The notes under the pieces were generated by a model, which was not told where the DNA came from, did not search any database, and saw only the letters and a program-made list of their open reading frames with translations. From Gammaproteobacteria bacterium (GTDB lineage: Bacteria > Pseudomonadota > Gammaproteobacteria > Pseudomonadales > Azotimanducaceae): 64,000 nucleotides of DNA. The translations under genes were made by a program, and so were the position numbers. Location: NCBI GenBank assembly GCA_012960535.1, contig DUBB01000031.1:217294-281293 (forward strand). Reading direction: 5' to 3'. How positions within the stretch are numbered: the stretch's first letter is position 1; the number at the start of each line of letters is the position of its first letter. Of the stretch, positions 55,101-62,698 are shown one piece after another.

Positions 55101-55297
55101 TTCAGAAAATTTTCATCAAGCGCCGTAATGGCGATCGAAGTATCGGAAACCGTTGCTTCCACTTTGCGTCCATAAACAACTACTTCTTCTAGTTTCTTTA
55201 CGTTTTGGCTTTCACCTTCTTCAGCAAAAACAAACGGCCCATTCACAAGGACAGCCATCAAGAACAGAATATTGAATCGCTTCAATCGAGTATTCAT
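52145..55297 (-). CDS. TonB-dependent outer-membrane receptor (1050 residues)
   Basis: It has a signal peptide (about 1-25, ending VFA), a TonB box (EEVVVYG, about 37-43), a plug with [11 protein letters not shown] and [29 protein letters not shown], and a long barrel with extended loops. The C-terminal strand region is [14 protein letters not shown]; it lacks the usual final aromatic residue. It is larger than the receptor at 6812-8995, suggesting a bulky or complex substrate. An AAGGGGG site precedes the ATG. It converges with the haloperoxidase unit and has an acyl-CoA ligase upstream in the same direction, across a gap with decamer repeats. Confidence 0.93.
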   Translation of the reverse strand: [1050 protein letters not shown]

Positions 55298-55631
55298 TAA
55301 ACCCCCTTAAATACCTATTATTATTAATTTCCGGGTACCCTTAACGCTACTACATACAAGCTCCTCCAAAAACAGCAAGAAGTCAAGTTTCTTTCAACCA
55401 AATATATCGCCCCCAGAGGCAATTACCCGTGCCACATCTTCTTTCAGCACTGGCGTCACCTTAAATACGTAGAATTCTCAGTAAGAAACAACTTTGGTAA
55501 GACTTGGTAAGACTTGGTAAGACTTGGTAAGAAAAATTTACCGGCCAACAGATCACCATGCGATCCTCAATAGTGGAGCCCAGTGTTTGAATTCTATTAA
55601 CGACCAACACCTTGGTTTACACACGAAGCCA
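55298..55631. promoter_or_regulatory. Upstream region of the large TonB receptor
   Basis: These 334 bp lie between the ligase stop and the receptor start, both leftward, and should contain the receptor promoter. The notable content is the decamer repeat array at 55491-55532, about 200 bases before the receptor gene. A GGGTACCC palindrome lies at about 55333-55340. No gene is seen. Confidence 0.4.
55491..55532. repeat. Tandem decamer array (GACTTGGTAA)
   Basis: One imperfect copy (ACTTTGGTAA) is followed by three exact head-to-tail copies of GACTTGGTAA and a partial GA. The 10-bp period places each copy on the same face of the helix. It is too short for a CRISPR array. It may bind a regulator or be a slippage tract. 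Confidence 0.75.
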
Positions 55632-57191
55632 CTAGTTCACGCTACGTTCGCCTGATTTCCAATAAGGCTTCCGGAGTTCCGTCTTGAGAATCTTTCCTGC
55701 CCCTGAAAGCGGCAAGGGTTCGGCCTGGAACGACACAGATCTCGGGCATTTGAAGCCAGCGATCAAACCCCTGCAGTGCCCAATCAAATCGTCCTCGGTG
55801 ATATCTGCCGCTTCATGAGCGACGACAATGGCGTGAACCTGCTCTCCCCATTTTTGATGAGGGATGCCGATAACCGCGCACTGACTGACAGCAGCATGCT
55901 GGTACAAGGCGTTTTCAACCTCCGCAGAATAAACGTTCTCTCCTCCTGAAATAATCATATCCTTGACACGATCAACAATAAAAAGAAAACCATCATCGTC
56001 CAGATAACCACCGTCTCCGGTATGCAACCAGCCATTGACGATGGTCTTGCTGGTCTGTTCTTCCATATTTCGGTAACCCAGCATTACATTGGCGCCTCTC
56101 ATACAGATTTCGCCAACCACGCCATTGTCAACAGGCATATTATTTTCATCGAGGATACAAAGGTCTATGCCTGGTAGAGCCTGGCCGGCAGCCTTCATTT
56201 TGCCCGCCAAGGGCCCGTCAAAGGTGTGCCGCTCCGGCATTAAAACGGTTATCGCAGGCGCCGCTTCAGTCTGGCCGTATGCCTGAATAAATTGGGTACC
56301 CGGGATTTTATCCATGGCTTTTTTAATGACCGCTTCCGGCATGGGGGATGCACCATACAAAATTGACAGCAGGGTTGTTAGATTATGATTATCAATTTCC
56401 GGGTGGTTAACCAGCATATTTATCATGGTCGGCACCAACAGGACTCGCTGGATCTTATGTGTTTCTACAGCCAGCATTGTGGCAACAGGCTCAAAAGCAG
56501 GCTGGAAGTAATTCGCGCCTGCAACAGAGACCGACATCATACAGATAAAGGCATCCGCTATATGAAACATGGGCGCCACGTGCAATATTCTGTCCGCTGG
56601 ATTCAGGGTAATCATCGACATCGCCTGCAGCGCATTACAGACAAAGTTCTTATGCGACAGCATGACACCTTTAGATCGACCTGTGGTGCCGCCAGTATAA
56701 AAAAGTCCGGCAACATCGTCATCACTTCTCCCGGCATCATCAATCGGGTCGGCAGTGATGACATCAGCGTATGCAAGGCAACCCGCTGGCACTGGTCCCT
56801 CATCTATGAAGATGAAATGCCTGACGTGTTTGAGCTGGTCTTTAATCTCAGAGACTAAAGGCGCAAAGGCAGCATCCAACACCAGCACCTCCGCTTCAGA
56901 GTCATTTAGCCAGTAAACCACTTCCGGACCCGCTAACCGCGTGTTAATGGGCTGGAACACGCCTCCAGCCCAGGGCACTGCAAACATGAATTCAAAATAA
57001 CGATCACTGTTCAACGCCAATATAGCAGCACAAACATCTGAATCGACGCCCAGGTCGCGCAATCCACCTGCAAAACATCTAATCTTTTGCAGTAATTCAG
57101 ACCAGGATTGCTGGCGATCATTATCACTGGTTGCCAGACCCTGCGCATTAACCTGCGCAGCCCGGGTTACTAGCTGTGTAATGGAAAACAT
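55632..57191 (-). CDS. AMP-forming long-chain fatty acyl-CoA synthetase-like ligase
   Basis: The 519 residues have the core motifs GLFYTGGTTGRSKGVMLSHKNF, AYGQTEAAPAITVL, WLHTGDGGYLDDDGFLFIVDRVKDMIISGGENVYSAEVE and the catalytic Lys in SGAGKILKTELR. The N-terminus LVTRAAQVNAQGLATSDNDRQQSWSELLQ fits the fatty/aryl acyl-CoA ligase group. It produces a CoA thioester in the cytoplasm. It diverges from a CaiB/BaiF gene, and the pair may supply alternative ways of CoA activation. Confidence 0.92.
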   Translation of the reverse strand: MFSITQLVTRAAQVNAQGLATSDNDRQQSWSELLQKIRCFAGGLRDLGVDSDVCAAILALNSDRYFEFMFAVPWAGGVFQPINTRLAGPEVVYWLNDSEAEVLVLDAAFAPLVSEIKDQLKHVRHFIFIDEGPVPAGCLAYADVITADPIDDAGRSDDDVAGLFYTGGTTGRSKGVMLSHKNFVCNALQAMSMITLNPADRILHVAPMFHIADAFICMMSVSVAGANYFQPAFEPVATMLAVETHKIQRVLLVPTMINMLVNHPEIDNHNLTTLLSILYGASPMPEAVIKKAMDKIPGTQFIQAYGQTEAAPAITVLMPERHTFDGPLAGKMKAAGQALPGIDLCILDENNMPVDNGVVGEICMRGANVMLGYRNMEEQTSKTIVNGWLHTGDGGYLDDDGFLFIVDRVKDMIISGGENVYSAEVENALYQHAAVSQCAVIGIPHQKWGEQVHAIVVAHEAADITEDDLIGHCRGLIAGFKCPRSVSFQAEPLPLSGAGKILKTELRKPYWKSGERSVN

Positions 57192-57412
57192 AGTGTGTTC
57201 CTATTGTGATCTCTAAAGTAAGCATACAGACATAAAAGGTATTGTACCTGCAAGGTATAAGTTCTTATACCAACAGCAAACTATAGAGGCGGCTTGATAC
57301 GAACATGATTCAAAAACAGGCAATTACCCACCGGATAACCCCTGCTACACCACCAATGACAAGATATGCCATACTGATCCTAATGATCCTCTAATAACAA
57401 TGATAGAAGACT

Positions 57413-58597
57413 ATGCAGAAAAAACCGACAGAAAAGCAAGCCCTGAAACCGCTGACAGGCTACTCAGTATTAGACTTTTCTGCCGTTTTCGCAGGCCCTA
57501 TCTGCACGCGCTTCTTGTCAGATTGTGGTGCTACTGTCATTAAAATAGAACCGCCTAACGGTGGAGATGTGATTCGAGGACCGAAAGGCAACAGCCGAAT
57601 ATTCGCTCATTTCAATGCCGGTAAACAGAGTGTGGCTATAAATCTAAATGACCCGGAAGGACAGGAACTGGCAAGAACTCTGGCACAGGATGCAGATATC
57701 GTCATTGAAAATTACCGGCCGGGGGTTATGAAAAAGTTCGGCCTTGACTACGCATCGCTGACCGAGAACAGAGATGACCTGGTTTATTGCTCCATCTCTG
57801 GTTTTGGCCAATCCGGACCCTTCGTACATCATGCTGCTTACGCACCGATTGCCCATGCCGCCAGTGGTTTCGATGCTGCCTTTGCAAAGGTGCAACCGGA
57901 ACCTGATCAGCCACCGCCTATCTGGAGTATCATGATCGCAGATATGTTAACCGGGGCTTACGCCTTTGGTGCCATTCAAACGGCACTACTGGGCCGGGAA
58001 AAAACGGGCCGGGGTGATTATATCGATGTGACCATGATGGAATCCATGATGATGCTGATTCCTGGACAGATACAAAATGCCCAATTAGAAAACCCACCCG
58101 CCGGTGCTGGTTTTCATCCCATTCAGGTAAAAGATGGCTTCGTAATGATCTGTATCGTTTCAGCTAAGAACCTTCGTTGTTTGTGCGAGGCGATCGAGCG
58201 ACCCGATATGCTTGTAGATCAACGATATCAATTAGGTGAAAGAGCAAAAAACATATCCAGTTTCATCGATCAGATAGAAGCCTGGTCCAAACCGCTCAGT
58301 GCAACAGAATGTGAACACAGGCTCAACCAGCATGAGGTGCCCTGCAGTATCTACAATTCACCTGCTGACCTGTTCAGTCACCCACAATTGATTGAACGCG
58401 AATCGTTTACTGCTTTTTCAGACAAAACCAGCAATTTCCTGATTCAGAACCCACCGTTCAAACTGGCCAGTGTAGATATCAGTACCAGTAACAGTGCGCC
58501 CACCCTGGGGCAGCAAACCCACGCTATCCTGGCTAAAAACTTAGATCTCCCCGAGCAGAAGCTGGCAGCCTTAGCTTCAAGAAAGGTGATTAATTGA
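57413..58597 (+). CDS. Class III CoA-transferase (CaiB/BaiF)
   Basis: The 394 residues have LTGYSVLDFSAVFAGPICTRFLSDCGATVIKIEPPNGGD, NAGKQSVAINLNDPEGQELARTL and catalytic Asp177 in IMIADMLTGAYAFGA. RGDYIDVTMMESMMML and APTLGQQTHAILA are also typical. It transfers CoA between acids. It diverges from the acyl-CoA ligase on the left and converges with the copper module on the right (25-bp gap). No partner subunit is beside it, so it is probably homodimeric. Confidence 0.93.
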   Translation: MQKKPTEKQALKPLTGYSVLDFSAVFAGPICTRFLSDCGATVIKIEPPNGGDVIRGPKGNSRIFAHFNAGKQSVAINLNDPEGQELARTLAQDADIVIENYRPGVMKKFGLDYASLTENRDDLVYCSISGFGQSGPFVHHAAYAPIAHAASGFDAAFAKVQPEPDQPPPIWSIMIADMLTGAYAFGAIQTALLGREKTGRGDYIDVTMMESMMMLIPGQIQNAQLENPPAGAGFHPIQVKDGFVMICIVSAKNLRCLCEAIERPDMLVDQRYQLGERAKNISSFIDQIEAWSKPLSATECEHRLNQHEVPCSIYNSPADLFSHPQLIERESFTAFSDKTSNFLIQNPPFKLASVDISTSNSAPTLGQQTHAILAKNLDLPEQKLAALASRKVIN

Positions 58598-58622
58598 ACC
58601 GGAACCCAAAGCTGCATCCAGG

Positions 58623-59315
58623 TTATTTCCAGGCCGTGTTTTTCAGCAAGAGCGTCACCCCAAAAGAACCCAGGAATAAAGCAATAACCAGTTCAAGGGT
58701 GTAGTCAGGCAAATAATCTGCGCGATAAAAACTGTCGCTGATACCGCTGACTCCCCAGATGTCTCCGCTGCCAGTGCCCACCTTCAGTTGTCCACGCATG
58801 CCTTTTTCCATATGCTGCGCCAGATCGCAATGCACGAGATAACTTCTATTTTCGCTGGGCGCAATAAATGTACCGGTTTTGGTCCTGCCACCAGAGGCTT
58901 CAATGTGAAACATGCCAGCTGGGTAAAGGTACTTGGGCAAGCCATGCACCATCCATTGATGGCGGACATCATCTTCATTAACAAAGGTGATAGTCACTCG
59001 GCTGCAGGGGTTGACCGCAAATTCATACTGACTCATACCGAAAATCATACCTGGCTCAGTCTTAGCGTAACTTCGACCTGCAGACACAGTGAACGTATGG
59101 TCACCACTTATCTGGCTGCAGCCTCTAGGCAACTGGCTGAAATTCTGGTTCATCACGGCGCCATCCGCTTCAACAACCATGGAATGACTGGAATGACTGG
59201 AATGGCTGTTCTGATTAACTGTCGGCCTGCTATGACTGGCATGGTCCTGGGCCTGCCCGGATAGCATTGTCGATCCCAACAACAAGCCCGTTAAGCAACC
59301 GAGCAACACTTTCAC
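58623..59315 (-). CDS. Membrane-anchored cupredoxin-like protein
   Basis: The 230 residues start at GTG, overlapping the multicopper-oxidase stop (GTGA). There is a signal peptide (about 1-22), a His/Ser-rich segment (about 25-46, several HSS repeats), a cupredoxin domain and a C-terminal membrane span (about 206-225). The type 1 copper set is His119 or His124 (VRHQWMVHG) with Cys163, His168 and Met173 (CDLAQHMEKGM, C-x4-H-x4-M). The His-rich stretch may bind copper. It probably exchanges electrons or copper with the multicopper oxidase. It is the last gene of a three-gene overlapping operon. Confidence 0.87.
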   Translation of the reverse strand: MKVLLGCLTGLLLGSTMLSGQAQDHASHSRPTVNQNSHSSHSSHSMVVEADGAVMNQNFSQLPRGCSQISGDHTFTVSAGRSYAKTEPGMIFGMSQYEFAVNPCSRVTITFVNEDDVRHQWMVHGLPKYLYPAGMFHIEASGGRTKTGTFIAPSENRSYLVHCDLAQHMEKGMRGQLKVGTGSGDIWGVSGISDSFYRADYLPDYTLELVIALFLGSFGVTLLLKNTAWK

Positions 59316-60985
59316 TTTGAGCGCCCAGACAATAATCCCGGAACGGCCAATGCCACAACGGCTGCAAGCGCAACGCTCAGGCCTAACAGACGAAACAGTA
59401 ACAACCAGTCCTTTCCGGTATCAGAAAACAAACCGGGTGCATAAGACTCCCAGACCGGGATTTCTTTGCGGTAATAAGCTTCGCTGAAATACTGCTGCCA
59501 GGAAACCCCGTTAGTGGCTGGCCAACCCCCGCCATCCAGGTACTGGTCATAGACGATGGCACTGATATTACCCCCAGGACCGATACCATCGTTGGTAATA
59601 CCCTGATACTGGTGGTCATGGAACGGCCAGATTCCCGGGCCATAGCTATGCAGACCATCGTTGTTAAGCGTCAACGCCAGATCCAGGCGCTGCGACGTTG
59701 CCAGCCAAGCCACATCCTGGAAACTTCTGGAACTTTCAGGCAGGGCAATTCCGTCACGATGGGTAATGCTGAATTTGTGTCCGTGAGTATGCAGGGCAAT
59801 GCCTTTTGCACCACCATTTACAACCCGCAATTTAATCACTTCACCCTCTTTGCCGACCAGTAACGACTCCCTGAAAGTGTATGGAAACGATCGGCCATTC
59901 AAGGTGAAATAATCCATACTTGCATCAGTAATATCATAATCACGATGCATCGAGCGGGTGATCAAGCGCGGATCATTATCCTGCTGTATCCGTTGCCCTA
60001 ATTGTTTATCAAAATCCTGATAATGTAGATCATATTCCCGATCATAGTGCTCCCGCGATGCTCTCGAAGGTACCCGCACCAAGCCCGCACCGATATTCAG
60101 GGTCTGCAAAGTATTATCAGGACGGTTCTGTTCGATGACGAACAAACCCTGTAACCCCATCATCACATGTACATGGGGCTGCACATGGCAGTGGTAGAAC
60201 ATGGTTCCAGCTTGTCGCGGTGTTAATTCATAAGTTCTGGCTTGGCCCGGCAGAATAGGTATTTCACTGCTGATCGGTACACCATCATTGCCTTCACCAC
60301 TCGCGTCAACAAATGCATGATCAGCACCATGCAAGTGCAGGGTATGCGGCATGTAATGACTGTTCTCCAGAGTGATGTGCACCCTATCGCCCTGTTCTAT
60401 ACGAATCACGGGGGAGGGAAGCCGCAGACCCGGTCTGGCTATATTGGATTCAAAATTCTCAACGGACATGCCAACAAGTTTTGGTGCAAATACCCATATG
60501 CCCGGCCGGATCCCAGGGGCTAATTCATATCGAGTAACCGGTCCGGGTACGACGCCAGAACCACCATTGAGTTCTGCGACTTCAAGCCGAATATGGATCT
60601 CATCAGGATCTCCATCGCCATCCAGATCGCGACCCTTGGTAATCGCATCAGCAGATAGACCGCTTCTCAGCAAAGTTTCCTGGGAGATATTATTAGTCCC
60701 CCGTACAAAAGCAGCTACCGCAAAAGGGTTGTCAGCGACACAAGCAGCTGATGCAGAAATATCGACCTTTTCAATTATATGCTGTTGTCGCCAGGCTTCA
60801 GGATCCGGGGGACAAAACGGTTGAGCAGGCTCAAGATCAGTCTCTGTTGACGGGGGCAGGGCGCGATAAGAGGCTGCTCCAAACCACTGAGTCAGTTTTA
60901 ACCGTACCGACAGAGGGTACCATTGCGGCGGCCAACAAATCATCGCCACAACAACTGCAGCAGCGAATAACCTTAAGCGGGTCAT
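59312..60985 (-). CDS. Membrane-anchored multicopper oxidase with the type 1 site in the first cupredoxin domain
   Basis: The 557 residues have hydrophobic spans at both ends (about 5-18 and 530-550). HTLHLHG (His217, His219) and YHCHVQPHVHVMMG (His265, Cys266, His267, His271, Met276) lie in the first cupredoxin domain. HTHGHKF (His399-403) and FHDHQ (His456, His458) lie in the second. The Cys/His+5/Met+10 set thus sits in the N-terminal part, as in two-domain multicopper oxidases or nitrite-reductase-like proteins rather than classical three-domain laccases. A DxDxDGDxDE calcium-like loop (120-129) precedes domain 1. Starts and stops overlap on both sides (ATGA, GTGA). Confidence 0.88.
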   Translation of the reverse strand: MTRLRLFAAAVVVAMICWPPQWYPLSVRLKLTQWFGAASYRALPPSTETDLEPAQPFCPPDPEAWRQQHIIEKVDISASAACVADNPFAVAAFVRGTNNISQETLLRSGLSADAITKGRDLDGDGDPDEIHIRLEVAELNGGSGVVPGPVTRYELAPGIRPGIWVFAPKLVGMSVENFESNIARPGLRLPSPVIRIEQGDRVHITLENSHYMPHTLHLHGADHAFVDASGEGNDGVPISSEIPILPGQARTYELTPRQAGTMFYHCHVQPHVHVMMGLQGLFVIEQNRPDNTLQTLNIGAGLVRVPSRASREHYDREYDLHYQDFDKQLGQRIQQDNDPRLITRSMHRDYDITDASMDYFTLNGRSFPYTFRESLLVGKEGEVIKLRVVNGGAKGIALHTHGHKFSITHRDGIALPESSRSFQDVAWLATSQRLDLALTLNNDGLHSYGPGIWPFHDHQYQGITNDGIGPGGNISAIVYDQYLDGGGWPATNGVSWQQYFSEAYYRKEIPVWESYAPGLFSDTGKDWLLLFRLLGLSVALAAVVALAVPGLLSGRSK

Positions 60986-61581
60986 TCTTTAGTTCCCCGG
61001 GACCTTCTTAACCAGAAAACAAGACTGGCAGCCACAGCAAAAACGAGCATCCACCAGGTGCTATCAAACTGACTGGCGCCAACTTCAAAAGGGAAGATGG
61101 CTGTTGAATAAGTGTCTAAAGTAGGATGTGCTGCAGTAATAATACCAATGTAATTACCCTCGTCCTGGAAGCTATGCTCGATAGTCAGCGACGCGTTAGC
61201 TCGCACAATGGGCGGCTGATAAAAAACGGTATGGGCGCTTAAATCACTAATTGCCTGAACGTGCTCGAGTTTGGCAAATCTTCCCAGACCGGTAACGTCT
61301 CGAATTATTCTCAGCTCCACCGGCACCAGTTTCAAGCTCTGATGCAGATAATCCAGCACGATGATAGTAAGACCTGTGTCAGGAAACTCTTTACAGTACT
61401 GCGTATCACCTCGGCTCTCTGGCTGGTAAGCAGTAAAATGAGCACTATAGAAATCAATGGTTAGTATGCAGACATCATCTTCGAGTACCAACCCACCTCC
61501 CGCTGATACCGGATCCGTAGCCAATAGGCCCGACATAAAAAGCAGTATAAAAAAAAATTTAGTAGCGACGGGTTTTGTCAT
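60982..61581 (-). CDS. Exported membrane-anchored protein of the copper module, unknown function
   Basis: From the ATG at 61581 (a longer frame goes to 61650) the 199 residues have a signal peptide (about 8-27, ending VSA), an immunoglobulin-like or beta-rich exported region with two cysteines (DVCILTIDFYSAHFTAY, QYCKEF) and a C-terminal membrane span (WWMLVFAVAASLVFW). I do not recognise the family. It overlaps the multicopper oxidase by four bases (ATGA), so it is likely a docking or assembly partner. Nothing in it looks like a metal-binding motif. Confidence 0.68.
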   Translation of the reverse strand: MTKPVATKFFFILLFMSGLLATDPVSAGGGLVLEDDVCILTIDFYSAHFTAYQPESRGDTQYCKEFPDTGLTIIVLDYLHQSLKLVPVELRIIRDVTGLGRFAKLEHVQAISDLSAHTVFYQPPIVRANASLTIEHSFQDEGNYIGIITAAHPTLDTYSTAIFPFEVGASQFDSTWWMLVFAVAASLVFWLRRSRGTKE

Positions 61582-61761
61582 GGCTGCATCTTGCAAGAAT
61601 CCCTTCTGAATTTCCATGCAGAGGAGGCAATCGTCCTGATATTTATACAAAAACAGGGCATATTCTACGCTAATGAACTCTGCCAGACCATAACCCGCAT
61701 GATAATCGATTAAACACGGCTTTCCCCGCTAGCTATTCGAGCAACTAATCTGAAAGTCTGA

Positions 61762-61808
61762 AAGTCCCCGCCCAGCCGGGACTTGACCTGGCCGGTGGCG
61801 GGCACCGG
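61762..61808 (-). terminator. Two stacked hairpins after the formyltransferase gene
   Basis: CCGGTG (61792-61797) with CACCGG (61803-61808), and AAGTCCC (61762-61768) with GGGACTT (61778-61784), form two stem-loops 22-70 bases past the stop of the leftward formyltransferase gene. No strong U-run follows, so termination is plausible but not classical. The remaining 61582-61830 shows no gene. Confidence 0.45.
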
Positions 61809-61830
61809 AACTGATCAGCAACACCTCTAC

Positions 61831-62586
61831 TTAATCCATATCAAACAGTCGTAGTCCGAGCGCCAGGAAATGCTGAACATCCGTATCCTTCGGCAGCGAA
61901 TAATAACTTCCTGCCCCATCCGCTTTGTGAGCGCTGGGTATCTCGCCATCATCGATCATCTTCACAGCCTGAATCATTCCTGCGATTCCTGATTTGTACA
62001 GGGACAGTAGGTTATCAAAGTAAGCGCGCTTAAGATCCAACGGGTATTCAAGTCGTTCAATGATGGGCCCACTATCTATTTGACTGTCAACAATGTAATG
62101 CAAGGTGGTGCCGAAAGACTTACAACCGTGCAGCATGGCCCAGAAAGTAGCCATTACACCTCGGTATTCAGGTAGCAAACCGGAATGTAGATTAATCACA
62201 CCATAACGGGGAATGGCGATAACAGGTTCTTTTAGAATAAAACCAAAGCGGATGGAAAGCATTAGATCAGGCTGGAACGCCTGAACCAGTTGCAGCGCTT
62301 TGCCGTTATTAACGGAACTCACCAGGTTGACCGGAACCTGGTAAAATCGACTCAGCCTGTCGCCCAAATCTTTACCAGATACGCCAGCATCCGATCGTAG
62401 ATCGCTGAATAGTTTTTCGTGATCGAAACCCGCCAATGCCGCAAGACCCGAATCCAACGCCGGCTTCGTCGCCCCAACTTGGGGTGAAAGCAGAATCAAA
62501 CAATGATGTGAGCGCAATGCTGAAGTCAACAACTTCAAAGCGGCATGACTGGCATAGTCCTGATTGGCCAGGAAGATTATCTTCAC
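61831..62586 (-). CDS. Formyltransferase-domain protein
   Basis: The longest frame starts at 62658, but residues 1-24 look unrelated, so I prefer the GTG at 62586 (VKIIFLANQDYASHAALKLL). The 251-residue product has the formyltransferase core GVINLHSGLLPEYRG with Asn and His of the catalytic triad. The acid lies in VDSQIDSGPIIERLEYPL. This matches methionyl-tRNA, UDP-4-amino-sugar and PurN-type formyltransferases. The lack of a C-terminal tRNA-binding domain makes Fmt itself unlikely. It lies 112 bp downstream of the amidohydrolase, in the same direction. Substrate is unknown. Confidence 0.82.
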   Translation of the reverse strand: MKIIFLANQDYASHAALKLLTSALRSHHCLILLSPQVGATKPALDSGLAALAGFDHEKLFSDLRSDAGVSGKDLGDRLSRFYQVPVNLVSSVNNGKALQLVQAFQPDLMLSIRFGFILKEPVIAIPRYGVINLHSGLLPEYRGVMATFWAMLHGCKSFGTTLHYIVDSQIDSGPIIERLEYPLDLKRAYFDNLLSLYKSGIAGMIQAVKMIDDGEIPSAHKADGAGSYYSLPKDTDVQHFLALGLRLFDMD

Positions 62587-62698
62587 AGCAATGATACCTC
62601 GCGGGTCTTGCTCAAAGCATTGCTGCCAGAGAGCACATCGGGAGCAATTGCCTTTCACCGGAGGTCATGACTGCAATATGCCTGCGCTCTGGTTTACA

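Noticed and set aside
55491..55532. Possible CRISPR array
   Set aside because: Ten-base units without spacers; no cas genes in the window.
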